The position numbers were made by a program, and so were the translations under genes. This document shows positions 1 to 14,300 of a DNA stretch of 64,000 bases, piece after piece; the first letter of the stretch is position 1, and the number at the start of each line of letters is the position of its first letter. The stretch lies in contig JAQGDQ010000077.1 of assembly GCA_030141605.1 (NCBI GenBank), forward strand, positions 210,001-274,000. Direction: 5' to 3'. This DNA is from Tubiluchus corallicola. Its lineage: Eukaryota > Priapulida > Priapulimorpha > Priapulimorphida > Tubiluchidae. The notes under the pieces are model-generated. The model was not told where the DNA came from. It worked only from the letters and a program-made list of their open reading frames with translations, and made no database searches.

Positions 1-1488
1 AAGCGTAAACAACTAAAGCGAGAGCAAATACACATAGTTAAAGCACAAGTCATAAACTCACTTCTCAACTCCCTGTAACTGCGTTCTGAAACTGCTCATA
101 TACGCTTTTCTGTGCTATTACTAGAAAGACTATTTCTTACATCTAACATCAGTTCTATTTTTAGTACCGTCTTCTGCTGACATGCTTCATCTGCTGCCTT
201 GGTAGTCAGTGGTCAGCAACTATTCTTAGAACATTAAATTGACAACAGTTAGCTTAACACTGATTAGCTGCTTGCTTGACAGTGACCGTTATCTGTCAAT
301 CACTATGATGTCATGCGTCCAATGGTCAGCACTGACTAACCGTTGGTCAACAGCATTGCGAGATGCTTATATAAGCTGGTGCAATGTAATCTGATCCAGT
401 AGCGTGCCAGTGCTTATGGCATTGCGGATGTGTTTGCATGTTTGTGGTTCTATTTAACATCACGCTTCAGTGTTTACTAATGTTATATTGCATTTTGGAC
501 GGTCTTATATTTCTAACTTGTAAGTAATTAGTTAAGCAATATTAATTTTATGAAAAATTAATGAATATAAAATATTTGCACGTAATTCTATTACTTTTTG
601 TTATTACATTATGCGTTTTTGGTGTTACAATATGCGTTAAACTTCGGGTTATTACATTATGCATTTTGCGGTCTTAGTTATGTGTTAGTTTTTGTACATT
701 ACATTAGCGGGTAATTTTATTACATTGTCAGTTAGTTATTACATTATTATGTATTGATTTTTATTACGTTATGCATTAATTTTTTTCTGTATAATATTAT
801 CGGCGTTTATTACATTATCAGTTGTAACACTGGCATGGTAAAATTCTTATATATAGGTTTGCAACTCATGCCCGCACAATTTACGCAGAGGGTAAATTTT
901 CCATGTTATCTATATTAACATGTAGTTTGTTGAAATTTTGTGTCGTACTTTAGTCCCTCTTAAATGTAATTTATTAATTACTAACAAACAACATTGGAGT
1001 GAAATTGTTATTTTACATTTGGAATATATGTAGAAATTTGTGGATATATACCAAAAATGTGAAATACTGGTTAAGATTATTATAATGTGATAGAAATTTG
1101 GGCAAAAGGTTCACATATAATGTTCAAGTGAATACATATCAGTGAAATTAATTTTAATATAAACCCCATACAATCGAAATTAATGCATAGATGAAAGTCA
1201 TTTAGCAAAAAAAACATTAACGATGATAGAAATCTTTCATGGCGTCCGTGTGTCCAACTTGATTTGTGTTTCGCATATTTGTATACAATGGACTCCCAGA
1301 TTTGTGACCTCTAAACTGTTGCCACTTCGTTGCTTACATGTTTTATTATCATCCGCCGTACGTTAATAAAACTGTTTGATGTTTTAATAAATGAAACATT
1401 ATTAATAAAAATGAAATTGGGCTAGTTTTGCTGCATTTTGTCCGCTGTTAATAAGTAAGGATACAGCCGAATATATTCACTTTTTCAG
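1..1488. other. Upstream intron of calsyntenin, no exon seen
   Basis: No conserved coding segment was found. The first recognisable exon starts at 1489 after a pyrimidine-rich acceptor ending in cag, so this stretch is probably intron, with the signal peptide and first cadherin repeat lying before the window. A TATA-like string (cttatataagc) sits near 366-376 but no gene follows it. Positions 600-835 hold a degenerate repeat listed separately. Confidence 0.6.
600..835. repeat. Degenerate TTATTACATTATG-type repeat
   Basis: The string ttattacattatg and close variants (ttacaatatgcg, attacattatgc, attacattgtca, attacgttatgc, attacattatca) recur many times with irregular spacing. It looks like a decayed minisatellite. 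A related TTACATTGCA-rich patch occurs near 11.03-11.18 kb. Confidence 0.55.
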
Positions 1489-4400
1489 AGCTAAACTGAT
1501 CATCCTAGTGGAAGACGTCAATGAATTTGCTCCACGTTTCTTTCAACCCATATACAGGATCTCCGTCGATGAGGGACGCATGTATGAAAGTATCCTGACT
1601 GTCAGCGCCACTGACAGTGATTGTTCACACGACTATGGTGCCATTTGCAGCTATGACATCATCACCCCTGATATGCCGTTTATTGTTGATTCGTCTGGTA
1701 AGCCTACAATTCATTGGAATAGTTTTGACATTTCTTTTGAGTTTCTGGGCATGTGGGCATCTATTTTTTGCCTAATTTGTGTAGCCAGGTGTAGATTGTA
1801 ATGTAGGCTGTAGGCTTGCTCGACATAGTTTTTATATGGAGTTTAGCATACTGTTCTGTTCTGGCATTTAACGCTCGGCCTGCTATCGATGATGGCTGTG
1901 GCAGGATCGGAGCCAACTAATTATCAAAGAATATGCTGCTGAAATGACAAATAAGCTATTTTTACCAAGCACCTAGCGTTACTTAACTTTGTAGTCAAGC
2001 GCACAACCGTGATCACTGATCACTCGTCTATTGCTCAAGACATTCATGTCGTGTATTTCAGAAGCAAAAAAAACAAAAACAGATTGTACGAAGGGGAGTG
2101 AGCTACAAGCGAAAAGTAGCTTGCTTTTACTGTTTAGTGATTGATTTATGGTACATGAAGGCAATAGTGAGATACAAAAAACACTTAGTTTTTTCTTGGT
2201 TCAGCATTAAAAATTAATGACGGATTGTTTATTTTGTTGGTTCTCTAATTGGCTATACAGATGTTAACAATATTTTGCACCATTGCGCAGTAGTAACGTG
2301 TTAGCGAGCAGTAGCGTTCTAGTAGGCTTTTAATGTATATTTAATCAGTTTAAAAACAGTATTTAATAGGTCTAAAATTATTAATACGTTAATGAGCAAC
2401 ACTACGTTATATCAACCATTTACTGAAAAGTAACGCCCATTAATGAATGTAGCAATTGTAGTATAGGTGTCTCTAAAGTGGCACATACTATTTTCACAAA
2501 ACTTTGACCCAGGTGCGACTAGTACATTCGTTTTGCTAAGCCGTCTCCGTGACTTGCGAAACGTGTTACTTATACTATAGGCCTTATAGTAGTAGAATCT
2601 CCTGTACCCTTCTCCTCATAAACAAATAGGCTTAGTGAATCTAGAGAAATTAAAGCTTTACAGAGGCTCAGTTTTATTTGGTCAGTTTGTTAGCTTACTT
2701 TTATCGAATAGTGAATTTTGTGTTTTCACACGCGAAACGTGAAAGTTAGTTAAATGCAAAAACAGTTGTCATTTGCTGAACATTTTACTTTATACGTGGA
2801 TGTGCCTGCTGCGCCCTCTTCTTTTTGCTAGCGTTCACTTGCCATGAGGTTAATGTACTGGTTAAACACTTGGTTTAACAATCATGAATTGCTAGAGAAT
2901 CAGTGTGTTATAGAGGCTTAATCAGTCCTCAGCTGCCCACATAAATCATCATCTCATCTTCCTGATCTTCATTAGACTGGCGTGCTTAATTATCCGGTAT
3001 AGCCATTGATGTTGATTGATTATCTATCAGAGCTGGTGGCCAATTTGTCTTGTGAGGCCTACTTATTGCAAAAATTACTTGCAAGAAAAGTTGCAACGCT
3101 AAAGTTAGGCTATACATGTATTACGTGTGGCGCGCATCTTTAGATTTGTAATTTACATGCAACAGCCAGGGCAGGATTAAGACCTCAAGCGGCCCTGAAC
3201 ACTCACAGAATTGTAACCCCCATTCAGGCTTGAGGCCATAAAGAGACAGCCATTCAGCGTCTTAGCAAACACGGTGCAACCACTTTCATTTTCATTTCTT
3301 AAGGAAATTGATATGAGTGGAAATGCAAATACAAAATTTACTTAACAGCTTTTGCAGAAATCAACGTTGGTCTATTTAATTTTATAATATATTAAACTAT
3401 ATATATTATCATAATATATCATCCTTATATTATATATCCATACAATCGTATTGTAAACAATCACTGAAACCGCCACACATTTGCGGATTATTTTACTTTT
3501 GGGTAATTGTTCGATTTGAAAAAACTGTGTGGGCTGCTCTTCTCTTGAGGCCCTAAAATGAGTACGTTCTTATTTTGTTTAACAGTTAATCGAGGGCTGA
3601 CAACAGCAACAGCAAAGGAAAAATTCTAGTTTTGATTTTGTTGTATCATTGATTAGTATAATATTGTTTTATGTAGCTTTGCCTAGTTCAATGTTTGTCC
3701 ATCTGAAGTCACCGTCTCTTGTTAGCGTTTGGGTGGGTGACACCAGACAGTTCTATAATGGACAAACATTTTGAGTGTACACAAAGGTAGACTCTTTTCA
3801 GGGGCAGATGGGGGCTTTAAGTCCTTTTAAATTAGCAAGCGTGTTCACTTTGTCTTAACTCGCTTATAGGCTTCAAGAACAGGAGCAATATTAATCATTT
3901 TTTATTTCACAAATTAAATAATTAAATTAAATTAATTTTTAAGGGATAAATTAAAGAAGAAACTTTCAGTATGCATCACTTTGATGTTTCTTTTAACTTA
4001 ATTCTTAAGTTTAGTGTCTTCTGTAGCGTTCTTTGTCTCTTGTGCGTTTGTTATGTCAGTCAAAAATGTCAATAGCGTCTTGCATGTCAATGGGATGTGT
4101 GGCATCCTCGAAGGATGAAGCGATGAAGCTTAGATGTTGTTCGCTCAGTGATCCTGTATTGGCAAATACCATGAGTTGAATAATATATAATCATTTTATC
4201 AATTATTCATGTCTGTTTGTATTGTTAGATTATATTTTTCAGGTATGCGGTATCTTATAGTAAAATAAAACAAAATACCGGCTTCTGCGTTTTAAAGTAG
4301 TGTGGTTAAATTAAAGTTCGGAGCTCAAGGGCAAGAAAGAAAAAGAGGGTGTACTAATTAAGTCATAATTATGTAACAAAAATCTGTTTGCATTTCGAGA

Positions 4401-5240
4401 AAAGGACAGACTCAAAATTTGAATATAAACGTTTGCTTTGGAGTTGGGATCATATAAATCATACAGCTAAATTACTTAAAAAGAGAATTAAATAGTGTAA
4501 AAAATCTTTGCTTATATTTAGGTATCATCAGAAACACAGAACCTTTGATATGGAGTCAAACGAGGAGTTATTCTTTCGAGGTTGTTGCGTATGATTGTGG
4601 CCAGAAAGAATCTCAGCCTGCAAAGGTTGATGTTACAGTAGCAAGAATATGTACACCTGGCTGGAAAGGTGGGTAATAAACCCCAGGCAGCATACGCTTG
4701 CGCATCACATCTATGCGATATGTATTTGTGGATAGATGTTAGGTAGATTCATTTTAGTTATGTGTAGTTTAGTTAGGTTAAATTTTCAGCTAAAAATTAT
4801 TAGTGGTAACATAAATTTTTCAAAGTATCTTGAGTATCAATCTGCTGTTTGTAAGGCAAACTTTGGATTTTCATCAAATCAGGGAAGCATGTATAGTCGG
4901 TAATTGTTTTACTAAAGTTTTTGCTTACAAATAATGTCATTATGTGTTTTAATTTTAGGGATTGAAAATCGAGTGAGCTATCTTCCTGGCACCGGGAAGA
5001 AACATTTATTTCCAGATGCTTTCCTAGAACTTTGTGGTCATCACTGTGAGCCAGAAAAACTGGATGTGACAGTGACGCTAGTTAATGAACACATTGGTAA
5101 AGGATGTGACCGAGATACATACTCTAGCTCCACACTACGAAAATTATGTGGTAAGCATGACATACTTGGCCATGCCCAAATGTTACGCATCCAGTAACAT
5201 CATTACTCCGTTACACATGTTATCGTCATTTCTCTCTCTC

Positions 5241-5285
<45 letters not shown>

Positions 5286-5328
5286 TTCTCTCTCTCCCTT
5301 TCTCTCTCTCTCTCTCTCTCTCTCTCCC

Positions 5329-5377
<49 letters not shown>

Positions 5378-8300
5378 CTTAAGTAGTTCTAAACACACAC
5401 GCAAACACGCACACACACAAACACACACACACATATATATATCCTTAAATAAAAATAATACCTCAGATAGCCAAGGCAATATAGACTAGTTTTCTAATTT
5501 TGTAATACATGGTACATGTATTTGAAACTGTAGCAAAGTAAAATAAACAGATAAGTTAAGAGATTTCATGAAATCTCCTCATTATTGCCTTTCCATGCTA
5601 CTTTTACCCTTATTAATAACCAGAACAAAACGTAAATGCTGATAGCTTTCCTATTTTCATCGCAGAAGCGTTCTAGATAAAGTGAAGACCATGACGTTTG
5701 TTTCATTATATATCAGGCGCTTAGTTTTCAAAAATGTAAGTCCCAATGAGCGCGCCTGCCGGATCAAACGTTTTGGCCGATGCAATAAGTGAGCGGGTTC
5801 AAAATTTGAAGTTACTGTTTGAGTAAAGCGCGGTTCTTATAATGTATTTTAAACATCAATGGAAGCTAGTTTTTCAGAATGTTAATGAGTACGTATGATG
5901 TAGCAACTGAATGTTACATGTGGTTGTTTGTGTGGCTGGCTGGTTGTGGATTTCATTCTCATTTTTTCTGTTAAAGGTGCTTCACTGAATGCGGTTGATT
6001 TGCTCCCTGCGCCTGATCTGGGAACTGTGTGGATAAGAAACCTTCCTACTGCTGATGGCCATAATGCTGATCCGGTAAGAATTCGTGCAATTTCCTGATC
6101 TTGCCCCGTATTTTTTACTGGTGGAGTTGTTTTAACATAGACTGATTGGTACACATAGATCGCTTTAACATAGACTGTTTGGTACACATAGATCGCAGAA
6201 CGTCAATCAATCAGCGGGGTACCCCTCGCAATGACCAATGAGGCGCTTTTATTTAGCAGTTACTCGATTGTTGGGAGCTTTACTCACATGCGCAGCTACA
6301 TTTAAATATAAAGCTAAAGCGTGTGTTCATGATTATTTTTGCCTTTTTCTTGCCATAAAAGACCGTGTGCAGCTAAAATTCGTTAATAGTAGTGAAGAAT
6401 GATGAAACATTGTGCTTGGGGCAGGTGTAATGTGTACGTTCGCTATCGAAAGATTGGAAGGAGTTCGCGACTTATATTTTTCCCCAACCCAAAAAAGACA
6501 AGTGTCACCGTTGGGCCAGAGCATGCAGGAGGCCACATGAACGGCTCAAACCATTAAAAATTCATAAAAATCGTACTGTCTGCTCAGAGAAGTTTTCTAA
6601 TGTTTTATTATTACACTGTACTATAATTTATTACTACTGGCTCCATGTAGAATGTGTTCTGCTAAAACAGGACTTAACGCCCTGCAACAAGATATTCTAG
6701 ATACTGTACAACAAAAATAGGATTTCGTTGGTTGACTATGACTGTCTGAACGTACAGTAGTATAATTAAATAGTTCAGCTGGGCTAACTTACTTGATTTT
6801 TATTTAATTTATTCAGTTTTCGTGTTTATGTTAGAAATAGGTACAAGACACTAAAATAATTTGTTTTTGGTGTAAGTGTTATAAAAATTTTGCTTTACAA
6901 CACAACATGTAAAGCAAAGTTAATACACCGTTTCATATTTGTTATTTTAGTACTTTGTTGCAACTTTTATTATAACTAGCCCTTTCATTGTAACTATGTT
7001 TGAAACTTCGCAATAAATTTTGATATAGTTCACATATCCTTGCGTATAATAATTAAGTCCTCTTTGTAAGGATCAGGACAAGTTCTTATAGTTTGGAATC
7101 GTTTGGATACATTTTCCGGAATCGCCGATAAATCACTTAAAATTCACCATTCTTCGTGTTTTCACGTTTGTTTGTATACTGTAGGGACTTGCAGCGAGTG
7201 AGTGTTCGTATGAACGTGTGTTATGTGATCAAGGTGGGCGGGGCTAAACGCCGCTTGCGATCTATCTATTATATTCTGATAGAGATAAGACCTCGTAAGA
7301 CGTTTTGGTACTTAATAATGAAAATTATAATGCAGCCAAATTAAACAGAATTTTCAAGATAACCAACCAACGCAGTCTTAAAAAACGGTTAAGTTGTAGC
7401 AACCTACTTACCTCAGAGGTAATTTAGGTTAGAGTCATAACGATTCTTGTTACCCGATGACAAAATTGCTACTTAGGCCAATCACAGGTGTTTTGAAAGA
7501 GGAAACATTTTGAGTGCATTATAGTTTATTCTCTCTCTGAATCAATTATAATGTTTTGTTTTGCAGGTTTACTTTTTTGACGGCAAAACCGCAACAATTG
7601 TTCCAGACAATGTGCTGAATGGAAATTTTACGCACACATTTTCCATAGTTGTATGGATTCAGCACAGCAGTAATGCCAGCATTCACAAACATGATAAGCA
7701 TCATATTTTCTGCAGTTCTGATGATCACGGTAAAATTCACAATGATTGCATTAAATTTCGTAAAAGTGTAAACTTACTTTTATCCCTGCATATGCTAGTG
7801 AGTGTATGTCATACATGAGTTTTTGATATTTATCCAAGCAGCAAACCTGATTTAAAACAGATTTATAACATGAGCTACTGAGTGCTGCAATTATTTTTGA
7901 GTTTTGTATTCCCTCTTTAATGGTTGTATGAGGTGTAAGACTCTCAAATTGATCACGTAATATTTAGTTTCAGTAGTCTCCAAGTAAAAACCGAATGTGC
8001 AATTTTGACATTATTCTTGCCAATCATCATTTTTTCAGATCTGAGTCGTCATCATTTCTCCTTGTTCATCCGGAATTGTCGGTTGATCTTGTTGTTGAGG
8101 AGAGAGTACCTTGATGGTGACCTAAATTCCTTTCGTCCTGCTGAGTGGAGGTGGCAGATACCTCAAGTTTGTGATGGAAAATGGCATCATTATGTCATCA
8201 ATTCAGATCACAAAAAGGTGGAAAAATAACATTTGTTTGTTTAGGCTGTTTATAGGATTTTCGGTGTTACTTGTACTTGGGTCACTTATGGCTTCTTCGT

Positions 8301-11300
8301 TAACTGCTTGTTAAAAGTATTTGATTAAAACCAATAAAAATGCTTAGCTGCTCACTTTGAAATACTGGTGATTACCCAATAAGTTTTTTTGCTCTGCTGC
8401 TTATTTCTAGTTAGTCCTGTACTCTGAGTAACTTCACTGCATTTTGGGCAGTATTACAAAAGACCATTCTCGGTTGAATTCTGTAAGTCGTGTTTCATTT
8501 TCCTTCTTCAAGCTCTTCATTTATAATGTAAATTACTACCAATTGGCCTTAATAGGGCATCATAAAATTAACTCATACTAGCAAGAAATACTGTTTAAGA
8601 ATTTCAGCATAACTAGTACCTTTTAAAATTTAACATGGATTTATTCAGTGATGAAAAGAGTTATTAATCAGGTGTTTTTATTGCTTTTCTTTTTTTATAA
8701 TAGTCATCTGTAATGATTTTTTTATGATACAGATGACTTTATACATCGATGGAGAGAAATTTCTTGGAGACAAACACAATCCTGAAGCTGTAGACGACTG
8801 GCCTCTTCATGGTTTGAGAAATTCGAAAACAAAATTTGTTGTAGGAGCGTGTTGGCAAGGTAATAGTTCACCAGATCATCAGAAAGTGTTCTAATTCCGT
8901 CAATTTATAAATTGTCTTTAATTTTCCATTTTATTGACAGTAATCATGGGGCCTGCTATAATGGTTTCTGGATTTCAGGTTCAGAACAGCGAATGCAGCA
9001 GTATTTTCACGGATACTTGGGTGGTCTCTCCATCACTAGAGGTGATGTGGAGGACCCCAGGGTGATCCACTGTCTTCATAGTTGCAAAGAAAATCTGGAT
9101 TTTGGAAATCTGCAAGATCTGCAGGCAGGAACTGTAAGCAGATCTATTATATAGCTTCCTTATGCATCGTCACTTACAAGAGTCAGTTTAGTTTATTCTT
9201 ACCTACTTATTTTTACTTTCACATAGAGTCTCTTCTCTTTAATTAGGTTAATATGGATGGGTAGGGCATATGTCTCACTGCACAGCACATATTTTGAAGC
9301 TTTTAATTCTCAAATGAAGTAGTGGCATAGAACGTGTTTAATGAAAGTCTGGGAAAAAGAGGTGACTCCTGGTGTGATAGTTTCCTAGTAGGACAAGTAT
9401 TACTTCTATAAAGGATATTTATATGTAGAAAGCTTTTTAACAATGTTTGAGTCACCTCAATTGCAGGGTTTCAACGCTCTGTCTGCTAACCTTATATTCA
9501 AAGTAATGATTTACATAAAAAAATAGCGTTTTTGGTAGATGGCAAATAAAGCAATAGTTATATTTATGACTAGCTGCTTTTGCTGGTTACTTAAAAATTA
9601 TTTAAGTGTACTTCATCTGGCCATAATGCTTGGCAGCTAATGTACAGCTGTCTTATTAATCTCTGCATTGAGTAGTACTATAGTAGATGGTTTATTTGGA
9701 GCGAATATTGAAAAAAGTACAACTGTCAGAGACATATATACAACGTTTTTAGAATTGTTTTATAAGATTTCTTCTTACAATTTTTGAAAAGAGGTGCTTG
9801 AGGGTCACCCTGAAACATAAACTGTGACTTCTCACGACAGCTTTTTTCTTCAGGAAGTAACATTTAACAGTGAAATGTCAGAGATCACATTATCTGCTGT
9901 ATCTGTTCAGACGTTGTCTAAACTGGTGCAAAATGTCTCCTATGTCAACCTAAGAGATTTCCCAACACCGGGACATCGAAGAGTCAAACTTGCAACTGAC
10001 ATTAGGTACAATATTACTAGAGTAGTTTGATCTAAAAAATTTTTCTACTGCTGTAATCTTAAGTCCGTATCAAAAAGTTGCACCATGTGTGATGTGACAG
10101 TTAGAGTTATAATTGCTTGTGCTATAAAATGAATTACTGAATGTTGCTGTACTTTGCAGCAAGTTATACATCTGAAAACAAGGAGAAGCTTATTCTTTTT
10201 TCTATTACTGCCATATGTTTCCATTATTAACTTATATTATTTTGTGGCACTTGTGGTACACATATAAGTACAACTATGCATGCTTGCTTACAACTCTGTG
10301 CTATGGTTGATTTATTTCACCTTTTGCTACTGGCACTCAGATTTAAAAAGTGATTTTCTAGTTGGATGCAAATTTTGAAATTGAAGAAAAACTAATTTGT
10401 GTTCAAAATGTGGACAGATTCAGCCCAAGCAAATATCTGCGTGTAAGCTGAATTAATTTGTATGTAAATTGGTTTTCACTTCAAATCGGCTAATCCACGT
10501 GACGTGATTCCTTAGAAGATGCAGACCTTCTAACTGAAATGACTTGCTTAGTGAGAGCGATTTTTTCAAACCATAGGTCATTTTGGCCTATGCAATAAAA
10601 TATATATTTTACTACGTAGATGGTGGGAGCCACCTAGATACCAGCTACCCGTAACGTCCTTGGTGTGTTGTAACAATGGCTGAAATCTTGCAAAAGGCTA
10701 AATTTATATACTAAATTATGCCCTGCATGACGTGACTATTTTTCCTTTCAGCATTTGGAACTACTTTTTAAAACTATGGTCTAAATTTTGTACTGTTTTC
10801 TTTTAAACATTGATTGAGCATTTATTCTTAACGCGGTAATTTCAAAGTCATTTTCTGTTATGTCCTCCTGCAGTACTACTAGTTAATGTCATATTATGTT
10901 GTTTAGAATTCTAGCATCTGACCCTGTTAATTCACAATTAATTTCATGATGAATTCAATATCACGTCATGTAGTCTATTGATGTGTCCACGGCCCAAAGC
11001 TGTTGCCAAATGTATTGTTGTAATGTATTACATTAATTGTATTATATTGCATTGCATTGCATTATATTGTGTTCGTTCTGTGGTGCACTGTAAATTGAGT
11101 TACATTGCACTACATTACATTGTATTTTAAGGCCCTGCAATGTGTTACATTATGCTGCCTTGCATTGCATTGTAACGTTCAAGTTTTAAGCAAGTCATAG
11201 TTTTTACATATTATATTGTATTAACAAATTTTTTTACAATTGCAGATGTAAACAGCCGTCATCTATGACATTTTTAGATATGGAATCACTGATAGTTGTT

Positions 11301-14300
11301 CAGCAAGAGAGGCTACCAATAATCACCATTGCAGGAGTGCCAAACATAGCCAGGGGTTATGTGCAGCTAAAAAAAGGAGTTCCCATTCTTTCTCAAATTC
11401 GCTTGAATATTGAAGACAACACTGATGAAAATTATATAGATGGTAAATTTTATCATTTGCATCTCCTTTAGTTATTGTATCTAATTACAAAGTTGTGGTT
11501 TTGGCTACATTTAGCTAATATTACATAAACTTGCTAGTCGGATTTGTCCTTACCTGCTTTCGCTTTCATCTCCAGGTTTCATTGAATACTTCATTTTGCT
11601 TAACCTGATTACCTACCTGGTTAACTCCCATAAAACTTATAGGATAGACAGTTATGCTGGGTGCTCAGACAATGGTGTGGTTTAAAAGCTGAATTGTTTT
11701 AGGGTCCGAGATAGGAGCCAAATGTGCAAATTAAGGCATCCAGTTTTAATTTGTGTTAACTCCCGCGGAATCTACAGGGATGGCAGCTGTGGTGGACGCT
11801 CAGACAGTGGTATGGCTCAAAAAGCTGGGATTGTTTAAGGGTCTAAGATAGGAGCCAAAATGTAAAAACTAGTGCATCCAGGTTTAAATCATCTAGGCCT
11901 AGAGTGCCGAACTTGTAGGGTAGATACCTGGGGGAGGGCTTGACAGTTGGCTGGTGAATGGTGACCTCACTCAAGAGGTCAAGCACATGTCTTCGATTGC
12001 CATTCAACTCTTGCTATTCTAGGGATACCCAAGTTTTTTCATGAGTATTTGGGTATTGCGGGGAAGATGTGAACCTGAAATTTTCAAATAGCTGGAATTC
12101 TTTAAGGGCCCAAAATGCAAGAGAATTGAATGTTAACCACACTCGACTAGAATGAGAAAGGTGTAAAGTTTAAACACAGTCACAGCGTTATAATGGCGGA
12201 TTTGGATCTGAATCTATTTAGTCTTGTTCACTTAAAGGTTAATATTTTATTTTATATTTATTTTATATTTATCCATATATAAATATCGTGTTAAATGTTG
12301 CTTGTAGTTTATCGGAGGACTTGAAAATAAAGCTACCGTTAGCGTTGGTAGTATTTTACGACATATGAAATTGCAATGGCTACATGTAGGCTCAAATTTC
12401 AGAAGAGAGGCTTGTCTAAAAACAACTTCTGAAATCTTTTTACTTGTTGACGCTTTTTCCTCTTTTTTGGTATAGCTTGTATTAAACTTAGCTAAACTTT
12501 TAAAAATTATTGCAGGTCAATAGTCACACACACGAAAATATACTTCTTAAATAGTATAGACTAATCATCATATGGAATAGCAATATACAATTAGTTAATA
12601 TAAGACCCGATTTGTAACGTTGATCTAATAGGTATCATCAAAAAATGTATTCCTTGAAAACAAATTAATGCTATTTTAATGTTAGTTACTCGGCTACGAT
12701 TTGTAATTTATTTTTCTATAGACGTTCTAGATACAATTTCACATCAATTGGATTCTTGCTCCTTGGCTGTTGATCCACCACTGATGAATCCAGACCACGA
12801 ACAATTTATCTTTCCAAAAGCTTTGGTTAAAGAACTGGGCTTGGATGCTAAACAAACACCCGAGGGGCTTATTATAGCAGGTAAGGCTATACAATTTTGG
12901 CATGGTGCATTGGCCTGCTACGCAAGTTGTCTTTTCCAGGGGTTCTTAACACAATTCTTCTAGTTTTAGAGTTTCTGTTTTCTAAAAACATATAACGTGT
13001 TTGACAAAACTTAAAGCCAGTTCGAAGATATTATCTTTATGGGTACATTAATGTCGGAATTGAGTTTAACTAATCTTTGGGTGTGTAGATAGTTTATGGT
13101 GCTTCTAGGTAGAGTATATTTGAAACCTGACTGATTGCTGAATCAGTTTTTAACCAGGATGTTCCTACCATATCCTTCATGACTTAACTAGACGTTGTGC
13201 GCATTACTAAGAATTTTTTCCGACACTAGTATATTTATTATTCAACTTGCAAACTTGTTTGCTCTGCGCAATCGATGCCATTAATAAATATGTAAATTTA
13301 AACTAATCATAATATCGTCTGAATAAACGTCGGCATTACTTGAATAAACTGAACACTAAGGTCATAAATAAATTTTTATTCTTGTTTTTTTTGCAGGCGT
13401 TCAGAAATCTGTTAATTATGAAAACGTGTTGAGGCAGCTATTGTATAAAAACTCCAAACCTGTTTATTATTTGAGCCGCACATTCAGACTGAAATGCAGT
13501 GAGCTGAGTAGAAGATTTAACAGCAATGAATTTCAAGTAGAAGTGCGTGATTATTTTTCTTCTTGTTCTGGCTTTTTAATAATTTCGCACCCTCTGTTTC
13601 ATTTGTTTGTTTACTGCAGGCTGTCTATAGGTATGTACAGACATACCGCCCCTTCTCCTTCCAGCTTTTTCCTCTTTTTTCTGCTCATTTTCTTTTTCTT
13701 TCTTTTCTTTTCTCCTCTCCCTTTTCTTTTTCAGGTACGCCACTTTTTCTTTCACTCCCCTTTTCTCTCTTTCTCTCTCTTCTTCCCCAGTCTCTTGTAT
13801 CTACCATACAGGTAAATAGACATGGCTTGACGTTGAGAACATGAAAGTATTGTTATAGCAACTGGAGAGCACGACTTGATGTGATTATTTGATAACATAT
13901 AATTTTACATATTGTATTTCGATGTTGTTATAAATTCTGGTAATTTTTTTTGTTTCAGATGCCTTGATAATAAACAATTTTGTTCGAAAATAAATTTTAT
14001 ATTGATGTATTTATATATTGTTTGTTATGCAGTTGAGTGTCATCCATACTCATGTGGAACCTGCTAAGGTACACAATGCACAAAGACATCCTAGTATACA
14101 CGTTGAAATGCCTAGATTTCACACCGGACAACACACGTTGATGGGTGGCCGACCTCAGTCATCAGTTGGTAAATATAGATATAGTGTTAGTGTGTGCTGT
14201 TATGATGATAAAATAAATGTGTTTATTAAAATTTCAATTAGTAATATGCCCCAACATGCATAATTTTTTCTTAATAATTTACATTGTAGCGATTGTAATT

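Noticed and set aside
366-430. TATA-like promoter near the window start
   Set aside because: No open frame or exon follows; AT-rich DNA gives such strings by chance.
5085-5489. Ser/Leu-rich plus-strand and Arg/Glu-rich minus-strand frames
   Set aside because: Produced by the CT/TA/CA microsatellite; only 4959-5150 is coding (calsyntenin exon).
5735-5820. Possible tRNA-like box B (gcgggttcaaaa)
   Set aside because: No matching box A at the right distance and no acceptor stem.
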